A DNA stretch of 27,714 nt from assembly GCA_963839285.1 (NCBI GenBank), contig CAWIUN010000018.1:1-27714 (forward strand), written 5' to 3'. The first letter of the stretch is position 1, and every line of letters begins with the position of its first letter. Below are positions 1 to 6,880 of this stretch, one piece after another. Made by a program: the position numbers and the translations under genes. The notes below the pieces were generated by a model, which did not search any database, had not been told where the DNA came from, and worked only from the letters and a program-made list of their open reading frames with translations. The DNA comes from DASSSQ01 sp963839285. GTDB taxonomy: Bacteria > Actinomycetota > Thermoleophilia > Gaiellales > Gaiellaceae.

Positions 1-234
1 CCCGGGCGGCGGCGAACCAGCATCGGCTCGGCGCTGACCCGCGCGCGCCTCGACTGGATCGGGCGCCGCGCCGGCGACGCCTGGTTCTTCACGAACGCCC
101 GCAACACCGCCTCGATCGACCTGCACCGCCGGTTCGGCTTCGAGGAGTTCGGGCGGGACTTCTCGGTGGCGGGGGTCGTCTTCGAGGGCGGCGAGGGCAT
201 CCTCTTCCGCCTGCGACTCCGGCCGCCGACCTAG
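1..234 (+). CDS. GNAT-family N-acetyltransferase, C-terminal part
   Basis: The frame is open from base 1 and ends at TAG 232-234; the N-terminus lies outside the window. The visible 77 residues hold the second half of a GNAT fold. An R-R-T-S-I-G-S-A-L segment sits where the acetyl-CoA pyrophosphate loop (R/Q-x-x-G-x-G/A) is expected, and N-T-A-S-I-D-L-H-R-R-F-G-F matches the conserved end of the domain (N..S..L..+.GF). The family moves an acetyl group from acetyl-CoA to an amine; the substrate cannot be told from this fragment. It lies 24 bp upstream of tsaE on the same strand, so it may be co-transcribed, but it is not a known part of the t6A pathway. Confidence 0.8.
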   Translation, partial: PGRRRTSIGSALTRARLDWIGRRAGDAWFFTNARNTASIDLHRRFGFEEFGRDFSVAGVVFEGGEGILFRLRLRPPT

Positions 235-258
235 CCGGGCAGCGAATTCGGGCAGGCT

Positions 259-711
259 ATGCGCGTGCGGATCACGACTGCCTCGCCCGAGGAGACGGAG
301 GCCGTGGCGGCGCGGCTCGCGCGCGCGCTCCGGCCCGGCGACGTCGTCACCGTCTCGGGCGAGCTCGGCTCCGGCAAGACGACGTTCGTCCGCGGCGCGG
401 CCCGCGCGCTCGGCGTCACCCGCGCGGTCACGAGCCCCACCTTCACGATCGGGCACCGCTACGAGGCCGACCCGGACGTGTCCCACCTCGACCTGTACCG
501 GCTGGCCCGCCTCTCGCCCGAGGAGTGGGGCGACCTCGAGCCGTACTTCGCGGGCGCGATCGCCTTCGTCGAGTGGCCCGAGGCGGGGGAGGGCTGGCTG
601 CCGCCCGCACGCGCGACCGTCAGGCTCGGCCACGTCGACCCCCGGCACCGCTCGATCGAGCTCGAGTCGTCCGATCCCGGCCTGCTGGTTAGCATCGGCG
701 CAGGGTGCTGA
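259..711 (+). CDS. tsaE: tRNA t6A biosynthesis ATPase TsaE
   Basis: TsaE is the small P-loop ATPase that drives the TsaB-TsaD complex during synthesis of N6-threonylcarbamoyladenosine at tRNA position 37, in the cytoplasm. The 150-residue product has the usual family length. Walker A is G-E-L-G-S-G-K-T at residues 34-41, followed by the family segments V-T-S-P-T-F, H-L-D-L-Y-R-L and V-E-W-P-E. The ATG at 259 is used here; an in-frame GTG at 265 with a weak CAGGCT hexamer 6 nt upstream is an alternative start. The 3' end overlaps tsaB by 7 bp, and tsaB, rimI and tsaD follow in the order common in bacteria. Confidence 0.93.
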   Translation: MRVRITTASPEETEAVAARLARALRPGDVVTVSGELGSGKTTFVRGAARALGVTRAVTSPTFTIGHRYEADPDVSHLDLYRLARLSPEEWGDLEPYFAGAIAFVEWPEAGEGWLPPARATVRLGHVDPRHRSIELESSDPGLLVSIGAGC

Positions 712-1288
712 TCCTCGCGTTCGACACCGCGACCCGCGTCGCCACGAGCGCGCTCGTGCGCGACGGCGAGGTGCTGGGCGAGCGCGCCTCGACCGCCGTC
801 CGCGTGCTCGAGGACGTCGACCGGCTGCTCGCCGCCGCCGGCGCCGGGCCCGGCGACCTCGACGCGATCGCGGTCGGCGTCGGCCCGGGCAGCTTCACCG
901 GCGTCCGCATCGGCATCTCGACCGCGCGCGGGCTCGCCCGCTCGCTCGGGATCCCGGCCGCCGGGGTCTCGACGCTCGACGCGCTCGCCGCCGGCGCGCC
1001 GGGCGCTCTGCCGGTGATCGACGCGCGCCGCCGCGAGGTCTTCGTGCCGCTGCGGCCGGTGAGCCCGGACGAGCTCGACGTCGCCGGCCGCCTGCTCGTC
1101 GGCGACGGCGCCGTCCGCTACCGCGAGCGCTTCGAGCGGCGCGGCGCCGAGATCCCGTCCGACGACGACGAGCGCCACTGCCGCGCGCCCGCTTCCACGC
1201 CGCGCTCGCGGAGGGCTTCGGTCCCGCGGAGGCGGTCGAGCCGATCTACCTGCGCGTCCCCGACGCCGAGCGGGCGGTCTCCGGCTGA
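705..1288 (+). CDS. tsaB: tRNA t6A biosynthesis protein TsaB (frameshifted in this sequence)
   Basis: TsaB is the inactive ASKHA-fold paralogue of TsaD that scaffolds the t6A complex. GTG 705 opens the frame inside tsaE. The N-terminal half is canonical: I-L-A-F-D-T-A-T, then G-V-G-P-G-S-F-T-G-V-R-I-G and a conserved I-D-A-R-R-R-E-V-F segment. Near base 1178 the reading frame is lost, and the typical C-terminus (A-V-E-P-I-Y-L-R-V-P-D-A-E) continues in the -1 frame to TGA 1286-1288. One missing C (CAC-CTG read as CAC-TG at 1176-1180) explains this and would restore a 194-residue protein. The true stop overlaps the rimI ATG as TGATG. Because TsaB is normally essential, a sequencing error is more likely than a real null. 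Confidence 0.88.
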
Positions 1289-1743
1289 TGGAGGTGAAGA
1301 GGCTCCAGCTGCGCGACCTGAGCGCGATCGAGACGATCGAGAAGCGCTCCTACCCGACGCCGTGGTCGCGCTCGATGTTCGCGGGCGAGCTCGCGAAGCC
1401 GTCCTCGATCTGCCTCGGCGCCTTCGACGACGACGACCTGATCGGCTACCTGATCGTCTCGCGCTACGTCGACGCCTGGCACGTGATGAACGTCGCCGTC
1501 TCGCCCGACCACCGCCGCCGCGGGATCGCGAACACGCTGCTGACGGTGCTGTTCGAGCTGACCGCCGAGGACGAGCGCCGCGGCTACACGCTCGAGGTGC
1601 GCGTCTCCAACGACGAGGCGATCCGCCTCTACGAGCGGCTCGGCTTCCGCTCGAGCGGCATCCGGCGCGGCTACTACACCGACAACCGCGAGGACGCCCT
1701 CGTCATGTGGCGCGACAGCCTTTCCGCCGCGCGGAAAGGCTAG
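1288..1743 (+). CDS. rimI: Ribosomal protein S18-alanine N-acetyltransferase RimI
   Basis: RimI is a GNAT enzyme that acetylates the N-terminal alanine of ribosomal protein S18; in bacteria it often sits with the t6A genes, as here between tsaB and tsaD. The 151-residue product shows P-W-S near the N-terminus (start of the substrate loop), the acetyl-CoA loop in V-S-P-D-H-R-R-R-G-I-A and the closing R-L-Y-E-R-L-G-F with N-D-E-A-I before it. ATG 1288 overlaps the corrected tsaB stop by one base. The last eight codons (S-L-S-A-A-R-K-G) are encoded by a perfect inverted repeat at 1717-1741 and look like an extension beyond the usual domain end. Confidence 0.92.
   Translation: MEVKRLQLRDLSAIETIEKRSYPTPWSRSMFAGELAKPSSICLGAFDDDDLIGYLIVSRYVDAWHVMNVAVSPDHRRRGIANTLLTVLFELTAEDERRGYTLEVRVSNDEAIRLYERLGFRSSGIRRGYYTDNREDALVMWRDSLSAARKG
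1717..1741. repeat. Perfect 11-bp inverted repeat at the rimI 3' end
   Basis: AGCCTTTCCGC (1717-1727), loop CGC (1728-1730), GCGGAAAGGCT (1731-1741). It is perfectly complementary, overlaps the rimI stop codon (TAG 1741-1743) and ends 13 bp before the tsaD GTG. No T-run follows, so it is not a textbook intrinsic terminator. It could be a dispersed palindromic element captured at the end of rimI, an RNA processing or stability hairpin between rimI and tsaD, or an attenuating structure. Confidence 0.8.
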
Positions 1744-1753
1744 TGGAACGGCC

Positions 1754-2707
1754 GTGATCCTCGGGATCGAGACCTCCTGCGACGAGACGGCCGCGGCGCT
1801 CGTCGGCGAGGACGGCGGGATCTGCGCGAACGTCGTCTCCTCGCAGGCCGAGCTGCACGCCCGCTACGGGGGCGTCGTCCCCGAGGTCGCCTCGCGCCAC
1901 CACCTGCAGCTGCTCTCGCCGGTGCTCGACGAGACCTTCGCCGAGGCCGGGCTCTCGCTCGACGACGTCGACCGGATCGCGGTCACGGCCGGGCCGGGTC
2001 TCGTCGGGGCGCTGCTCGTCGGCGTCTCGGCGGCGAAGGCGCTCGCGTGGGGGCGGCGGCTGCCGCTCGTGCCCGTCGACCACCTGCACGGGCACGTCGC
2101 CTCGCTCTACCTGCGCCCCGATCCGGTCGAGCCGCCGTTCATCTGCCTGCTCGCGAGCGGCGGCCACACGCTCCTCCTCGACGTCCGCGACCGGCGCGGC
2201 TTCACCGTCCTCGGGACGACGCTCGACGACGCCGCCGGCGAGGCCTTCGACAAGGGCGCCCGCCTGCTCGGGCTCGGCTATCCGGGCGGGCCCGCGCTCG
2301 ACCGGCTCGCGCGCGAGGGCGACCCCGAGGCGTTCGACTTCCCCGTCGCGCGGGTGCCGGGCCTCGACTTCTCGTTCTCCGGCGTCAAGACGGCGCTCCT
2401 CTACGCGGTGCGCGACCTCGCGCCCGGCGAGCTCGAGCAGCGGCGCGCCGACCTCGCCGCCTCCTACCAGCGGGCGATCGTCCGGGCGCTCGTCGAGCGC
2501 GTCGAGCGCGCCGGCGCCGACCGGGTCGCGGTCGTCGGCGGCGTCGCCGCGAACTCCGAGCTGCGCTCCGCACTCGCCGGCGCCGCGCTCGCGCCGCTCG
2601 CCCTCTGCGGCGACAACGCGGCGATGATCGCCTCGGCCGCGAGGTACGCGGACGCCGTCCCGTATCCGCAGTACCTTGCACTCGATGCCTACGCCCAGGC
2701 CATCTAG
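1754..2707 (+). CDS. tsaD: tRNA N6-adenosine threonylcarbamoyltransferase TsaD
   Basis: TsaD (Kae1/YgjD) is the catalytic subunit that transfers the threonylcarbamoyl group onto A37 of ANN-decoding tRNAs. GTG 1754 gives 317 residues, slightly short for the family. Visible hallmarks are G-I-E-T-S-C-D-E-T at residues 3-11, V-V-P-E-V-A-S-R-H-H, the metal-binding H-L-H-G-H at residues 110-114, F-S-F-S-G-V-K-T, and G-D-N-A-A-M-I-A with the late metal-ligand aspartate near residue 287. It follows rimI by 10 bp. Its last eight codons contain both a -10-like hexamer and the start codon of the next gene. Confidence 0.95.
   Translation: MILGIETSCDETAAALVGEDGGICANVVSSQAELHARYGGVVPEVASRHHLQLLSPVLDETFAEAGLSLDDVDRIAVTAGPGLVGALLVGVSAAKALAWGRRLPLVPVDHLHGHVASLYLRPDPVEPPFICLLASGGHTLLLDVRDRRGFTVLGTTLDDAAGEAFDKGARLLGLGYPGGPALDRLAREGDPEAFDFPVARVPGLDFSFSGVKTALLYAVRDLAPGELEQRRADLAASYQRAIVRALVERVERAGADRVAVVGGVAANSELRSALAGAALAPLALCGDNAAMIASAARYADAVPYPQYLALDAYAQAI
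2672..2677 (+). promoter_or_regulatory. Putative -10 hexamer (TACCTT) for a leaderless protease mRNA
   Basis: TACCTT ends 7 nt before ATG 2685 and no Shine-Dalgarno sequence precedes that ATG. The spacing matches the TANNNT-N6/7-start pattern seen at eight other genes here. The site lies inside tsaD. No clear -35 was identified. Confidence 0.5.
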
Positions 2708-5237
2708 GATCGCGCTCCTCGGCCTGGTCGCCGCCGCCGCGACCGCCTTCCTGCTCGCGGCGGGCGGCTCCGGCGGCGGCAACACCGTCCAGGTCCGCGG
2801 CAGCTGGCGCGGCCTCGTCGGCGGGTCCGAGCCCGAGGCGAGCATCGGCCAGCGGGCGATCGTCGTCCTGAAGGCGCCGTCGCTCGCGGAGCAGGTCGCG
2901 AAGGCGGGCGGGATCGCCTCGACGAACGACGAGCGCCGCTGGACGGCGGAGGCCTACGCCGCCCAGCAGCAGCTCGTGACGACCCTGGCGATGAACGGGA
3001 TCGGCCTCAGGCCCGAGTACAGCTTCGCCCGCGTCCTGAACGGCTTCTCGGCGGCGCTCGACCCGCGGGCGATCGCGATCCTCGAGCGCTCCGACCTCGT
3101 CGCCGGCGTCTACCCGGTGCGCGCCGCCTACCCGGCGACGGTCTCGAGCTCGATCCTCGCCGAGCGGGGCTACGGCGCCGGCACGGGCCACCGGCCGGAC
3201 GTCGTCCTGCCCGGCCGCGACGGCCGCGGCGTCACGATCGCCCTGCTCGACACCGGCGTCGACCGCGCGCAGCCCTCCCTGCGCGGGCGCGTCCGCGAGG
3301 GCGTCGACGTCGTCGGCGGCTCGGAGGGCGGGGTCGCGGCCGCCGACCCGGCGGATCCGTCGGCGCTCGAGACGCACGGGACCGAGCTGGCGGGCCTGCT
3401 CGTCGGCGCGGGCGGCCCGGCGGGGCTCGCAGGCGTCGCGACGGGCGCCTCGGTGCTGCCGATCCGCGTCGCGGGCTGGCAGCCCGACGCGCGCGGCGAC
3501 TACGCCGTCTACGCGCGCACCGACCAGATCGTCGCCGGGCTCGAGCGGGCAGTCGACCCGAACGCGGACGGCGACGCCCACGACGCGGCCCGGGTCGCGC
3601 TGATCGGGGTCGCAGCCCGTTTCGCCGGCTTCGCCGACAGCCCGGAGGCGCGCGCCGTCGACGGGGCGCTCGCGCTCGACACGCTCGTCGTCGCCGCCGC
3701 CGGGAACGAGGGCGGGGCCGGCCCCGGCTTCGGCAGCGTCGCCTCGCCCGGCGGCGCGCCCGGCGCGCTGACGGTCGGCGCCGTCGACGGCCGCGCCTCG
3801 GTCGAGCGGGCGCGGGTCGTCGTCCGCCGCGGCCTGAAGGTGCTGCTCGACCGCGACGTGCCACTGCTCGGCGCCGTCGGCCCGCGGCAGCCCCTCTCGC
3901 TCGTGCCGGCGGAGCCGCGCGACGCCGCGGGCGGCGTCCTGACCGACTTCTTCGACCTGCGCGGCTTCAGCGTCGTCGCGGGGAAGGCGGCGGTCGTCGC
4001 GGCCGGCGACGACCCGGTCGCGGCCGTGCGGCGGGCGGCCGACGCGGGCGCCGCCGCCGTGCTCGTCTACGGCGCCGAGCTGCCGCCGGGCGGCCTCGGC
4101 CTCAGCGAGGACGTCCGCGTCCCGGTCGTCGGCGTGCCGGCCGCACCGGCGCTCGCAGCGCTCGCAGCCCGCGACGTCGGCGCCGACGCGGGGATCTCGA
4201 TCGGGCCGGCCCGCGGCCTGCCGAACCCGGGCCTCGACCACGTCGTTTCCTTCTCCTCGCGCGGCCTCGCCTTCGACGGCCGCGTCAAGCCCGACCTCGT
4301 CGCGGCCGGCGTCGGCCTCGCGACCGCCGAGGCGGGGAAGACCGGGGACGGGGGCCCGCGCTACGCGACCGTCAACGGCACGAGTGCCGCCGCCGCGCTC
4401 GTCGCGGGCGCCGCGGCCCTGCTCGCCCAGGCCCGGCCGCAGCTCGACGCGCACTCGCTGAAGAGCCTGCTCGTCGGCAGCGCGGCGCCGCTCGCCGGCG
4501 ACCCGGTCACCGGCCAGGGGGCCGGCAAGGTGGACGTCGGCGCGGCCGCAGCGGGCGAGCTCGCGGCGCAGCCCTCCTCGCTCGCGCTCGGCGCCTGGAC
4601 GGGCCCGGACTGGCGTGCGACGCAGACGATCACCGTCCGCAACGTCTCGACGCGGCGGCTCCGCGTCTCGCTGACCGCGCGTCCGGAAGGCGGCGAGTCG
4701 GAGGTGCTCGCGCTGCGGCTCGAGCCCTCGCAGCTCGTGCTCCGGCAGGGCGCCTCGCGCACGATCACGCTCACCGCGGCGCTCGCGGCGGCGCCGACCG
4801 ACGACGTCGGCGCAGGCTCGATCGAGGTCTCCGCCGACGGCGGCCGCGCGCTCCGCATCCCCTGGGTGATCGACTACCGCCCGGTGCAGGCGCCGCTGCT
4901 CGGCGACGCGAGCATCTCCGACCCGAGCTTCGCGCCTGCCGACTCGGCGCCCGTGCGGCTGACCGTGCAGGCGGGGAGCGTCGTCCGGCGCGGCGCCGAC
5001 GTCGAGATCCGGCCCGTCTCGCGCCTCGACGTGCAGCTCTGGAGCGCCGACGGCAAGGGTCTCGGCCTGCTCGCGCGTGTCCGCGACCTGCTCCCGGGCC
5101 GCTACACGTTCGGCCTGACGGGACGCGACCCGGACGGCGCGAAGCTGCCCGCCGGCCGCTACAGGCTCCGCCTCGTCGCCTGGCCGACGCTGCCGGGAAA
5201 GCCCTCCGTGAAGTCGCTGATGTTCATCGTGGAATAG
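2685..5237 (+). CDS. Secreted subtilisin-like serine protease (S8 family) with inserted PA-like domain
   Basis: The predicted 850-residue protein begins with a basic N-terminus and a hydrophobic stretch (about residues 8-27), a likely secretion signal. An inhibitor/propeptide-like segment follows (R-A-I-V-V-L-K near residue 57). The S8 catalytic triad is complete: Asp189 in L-L-D-T-G-V, His231 in E-T-H-G-T-E, Ser567 in N-G-T-S-A-A, with the oxyanion Asn341 in A-A-G-N-E-G. The 226 residues between Asn341 and Ser567 include a segment typical of a protease-associated insertion (A-V-L-V-Y-G-A-E-L-P with a V-P-V-V-G-V-P strand). Beyond about residue 630 the protein looks beta-rich (Fn3-like). ATG 2685 lies 23 bp inside tsaD; a TTG at 2676 is in frame but would sit on the -10-like hexamer. 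Probable role: extracellular proteolysis. Confidence 0.9.
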   Translation: MPTPRPSRIALLGLVAAAATAFLLAAGGSGGGNTVQVRGSWRGLVGGSEPEASIGQRAIVVLKAPSLAEQVAKAGGIASTNDERRWTAEAYAAQQQLVTTLAMNGIGLRPEYSFARVLNGFSAALDPRAIAILERSDLVAGVYPVRAAYPATVSSSILAERGYGAGTGHRPDVVLPGRDGRGVTIALLDTGVDRAQPSLRGRVREGVDVVGGSEGGVAAADPADPSALETHGTELAGLLVGAGGPAGLAGVATGASVLPIRVAGWQPDARGDYAVYARTDQIVAGLERAVDPNADGDAHDAARVALIGVAARFAGFADSPEARAVDGALALDTLVVAAAGNEGGAGPGFGSVASPGGAPGALTVGAVDGRASVERARVVVRRGLKVLLDRDVPLLGAVGPRQPLSLVPAEPRDAAGGVLTDFFDLRGFSVVAGKAAVVAAGDDPVAAVRRAADAGAAAVLVYGAELPPGGLGLSEDVRVPVVGVPAAPALAALAARDVGADAGISIGPARGLPNPGLDHVVSFSSRGLAFDGRVKPDLVAAGVGLATAEAGKTGDGGPRYATVNGTSAAAALVAGAAALLAQARPQLDAHSLKSLLVGSAAPLAGDPVTGQGAGKVDVGAAAAGELAAQPSSLALGAWTGPDWRATQTITVRNVSTRRLRVSLTARPEGGESEVLALRLEPSQLVLRQGASRTITLTAALAAAPTDDVGAGSIEVSADGGRALRIPWVIDYRPVQAPLLGDASISDPSFAPADSAPVRLTVQAGSVVRRGADVEIRPVSRLDVQLWSADGKGLGLLARVRDLLPGRYTFGLTGRDPDGAKLPAGRYRLRLVAWPTLPGKPSVKSLMFIVE

Positions 5238-5242
5238 CCCCC

Positions 5243-5273
5243 TATACTCGCCGCGGGGTCCACGAGGAAGGAG
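5243..5273 (+). promoter_or_regulatory. Promoter -10 and ribosome binding site of the glutamate dehydrogenase gene
   Basis: TATACT (5243-5248) is close to the consensus -10 and starts 6 bp after the protease stop codon. GGAAGGAG (5266-5273) is a strong Shine-Dalgarno sequence 5 nt before ATG 5279. Unlike many genes in the window, this one seems to have a conventional leader of about 25 nt. A matching -35 is not obvious. Confidence 0.6.
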
Positions 5274-5278
5274 CTGCG

Positions 5279-6550
5279 ATGGCAACACTCGCGCCCGAGA
5301 GCCACCTGAGGGAGAACCCGTTCCAGATCGCCCGCGCGCAGCTGCGCCGCGTCGCGGACACGTTCGGCATCGACGACCGGCTGGTCGCGGTGCTGCAGGA
5401 GTGCAAGAAGTCCGTCTCCGTCTCGATCCCGACGACGATGGACGACGGCAGCGTCCGCGCCTTCGAGGGCTTCCGCGTCCAGCACAACATCGCCCGCGGC
5501 CCGTCGAAGGGCGGGATCCGCTACCACCCCGACGTCACCCTCGACGAGGTCAAGTCGCTCGCGATGTGGATGACCTGGAAGTGCGCGCTGATGGGGCTGC
5601 CGTTCGGCGGCGCCAAGGGCGGCGTCGTCTGCGACCCGAAGCAGCTGTCGCGCGGCGAGCTCGAGCGGATGACGCGCCGCTTCACGAGCGAGATCGTCAA
5701 CGAGATCGGCCCGGAGAAGGACATCCCGGCACCCGACGTCGGCACGAACGCGGCGACGATGGCGTGGATCTTCGACACCTACTCGATGAACCGCGGCCAT
5801 TCGGTGCTCGGCGTCGTCACCGGCAAGCCGCTGACGATCGGCGGCTCGCTCGGACGCGAGGAGGCGACCGCGCGCGGCTCGCTCTACTGCGTCCAGGAGG
5901 CGCTCGGCAAGCTCGGGCGCCCGTTCGAGGGGCTGACCGTCGCCGTCCAGGGCTTCGGCAACGTCGGCAGCTACCTGTCGCTCTTCCTGGAGGAGGCCGG
6001 CGCGACCGTGATCGCGGTCTCCGACTCGACCGTCGCCCTGCACAACCCGAAGGGCATCGACGCGCGCAACGCGTTCGTGCACAAGCGCGAGCACGGGACG
6101 CTGAGAGGGCTGAAGGAGACCGAGGAGATCGGGGACGAGGAGCTGCTCTCGCTCGACTGCGACCTGCTCGCCCCCTGCGCGCTCGAGCAGGTGATCACCG
6201 CCGACAACGCCGACCAGGTGAAGGCGACGATCATCTGCGAGGGCGCGAACGGCCCGATCACGCCCGACGCGGACAGGATCCTCGAGGACAAGGGCATCCT
6301 GATCCTGCCGGACGTGCTCGCGAACGCCGGCGGCGTCGTCGTCAGCTACTTCGAGTGGGTCCAGGGGCTGCAGGAGTACTTCTGGAAGGAGGACGAGGTC
6401 AACGCGCGGCTCTACGACATCGTCTCCCGCGCGTTCCAGGAGACCTGGGAGCTGCAGGGCTCGCGGAAGGTGCCGATGCGGCTCGCGGCGTACGGCCTCG
6501 CCGTGCAGCGCGTCGCCGAGGCGACCGTGACCCGGGGCCTCTATCCGTAG
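5279..6550 (+). CDS. Glutamate dehydrogenase (Glu/Leu/Phe/Val dehydrogenase family)
   Basis: This 423-residue cytoplasmic enzyme would interconvert glutamate with 2-oxoglutarate and ammonia using NAD(P). The N-terminal substrate domain has G-P-S-K-G-G-I-R-Y-H-P and W-K-C-A-L-M-G-L-P-F-G-G-A-K-G-G-V, giving conserved lysines near residues 101 and 113 (the latter is the catalytic-loop lysine). The Rossmann domain starts with G-F-G-N-V-G at residue 225. C-E-G-A-N-G-P and the closing A-N-A-G-G-V-V-V-S-Y-F-E-W-V-Q are diagnostic of the GdhA/GudB type. Cofactor preference is not certain; the length suits the NAD-linked catabolic form. It has its own promoter and RBS. A neighbouring NADH-sensing Rex gene makes a redox link plausible but unproven. 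Confidence 0.95.
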   Translation: MATLAPESHLRENPFQIARAQLRRVADTFGIDDRLVAVLQECKKSVSVSIPTTMDDGSVRAFEGFRVQHNIARGPSKGGIRYHPDVTLDEVKSLAMWMTWKCALMGLPFGGAKGGVVCDPKQLSRGELERMTRRFTSEIVNEIGPEKDIPAPDVGTNAATMAWIFDTYSMNRGHSVLGVVTGKPLTIGGSLGREEATARGSLYCVQEALGKLGRPFEGLTVAVQGFGNVGSYLSLFLEEAGATVIAVSDSTVALHNPKGIDARNAFVHKREHGTLRGLKETEEIGDEELLSLDCDLLAPCALEQVITADNADQVKATIICEGANGPITPDADRILEDKGILILPDVLANAGGVVVSYFEWVQGLQEYFWKEDEVNARLYDIVSRAFQETWELQGSRKVPMRLAAYGLAVQRVAEATVTRGLYP

Positions 6551-6791
6551 CGTCGTCGTCTACCACGCCGAGGGCTGCCACCTCTGCGAGCGGGCGCTCG
6601 CGCAGGTGGCGGCCCTGCAGGCGGAGCTCGGGTTCCCGCTCGAGACGGTCGACATCGGCGGCGACCCGGAGCTCGAGGCCCGCTACCGCGAATGGCTGCC
6701 GGTGGTGGAGATCGACGGCGAGCGCGCCTTCACGTACTTCGTCCACGAGGACGCGTTCCGGCGCCGCCTGACGGCACAAAGTCGCCGCTGA
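6543..6791 (+). CDS. Glutaredoxin-like thiol protein (DUF836-type), start unresolved
   Basis: The frame encodes V-V-V-Y-H-A-E-G-C-H-L-C-E-R-A-L and continues to W-L-P-V-V-E-I-D-G-E, the pattern of small thioredoxin-fold DUF836/glutaredoxin-like proteins with a C-x-x-C redox site and the cis-proline segment (L-P-V-V). The frame is closed by TGA at 6528-6530, and no ATG, GTG or TTG lies between there and the C-x-x-C motif. The first standard start (GTG 6606) would remove the active site. The 5' coordinate given is an in-frame ATC inside the end of the gdh gene and is only a placeholder. Either a rare start codon is used or a base is wrong here. About 80 residues. Substrate unknown. Confidence 0.68.
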   Translation: MRSVVVYHAEGCHLCERALAQVAALQAELGFPLETVDIGGDPELEARYREWLPVVEIDGERAFTYFVHEDAFRRRLTAQSRR

Positions 6792-6834
6792 CAGCGGGGA
6801 TTGTGGCACCCCGAGCCGCTTGCCGCGGGTTCAT

Positions 6835-6850
6835 GCACAATGGTTTGTGC
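6835..6850. promoter_or_regulatory. Palindrome upstream of rex, possible operator
   Basis: GCACAA (6835-6840), TGGT, TTGTGC (6845-6850) is a perfect 6-4-6 inverted repeat 30 bp before the rex start. It is built from the TTGTG/CACAA words of Rex sites, but its half-sites point the opposite way from the known Rex consensus TTGTGAA-N4-TTCACAA. Another TTGTG/CACAA pair in the usual polarity spans 6845-6871 with a long spacer. Autoregulation by Rex is possible but not shown. Confidence 0.45.
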
Positions 6851-6880
6851 TTGGTACATGGAGCGACACAAGGAGAGCTC

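Noticed and set aside
1717..1741. Intrinsic terminator between rimI and tsaD
   Set aside because: The stem is strong but no T-run follows, and termination inside the t6A operon would be odd; it is listed as an inverted repeat instead.
2385..5288. Very long minus-strand open frame opposite the protease gene
   Set aside because: The plus strand carries a complete S8 protease with its triad; the minus translation is R/A/G/D-rich with no family motifs. It is a by-product of GC-rich codons, as are the long opposite-strand frames at 6683-9814, 9570-11489, 13145-14956 and 15067-16995.
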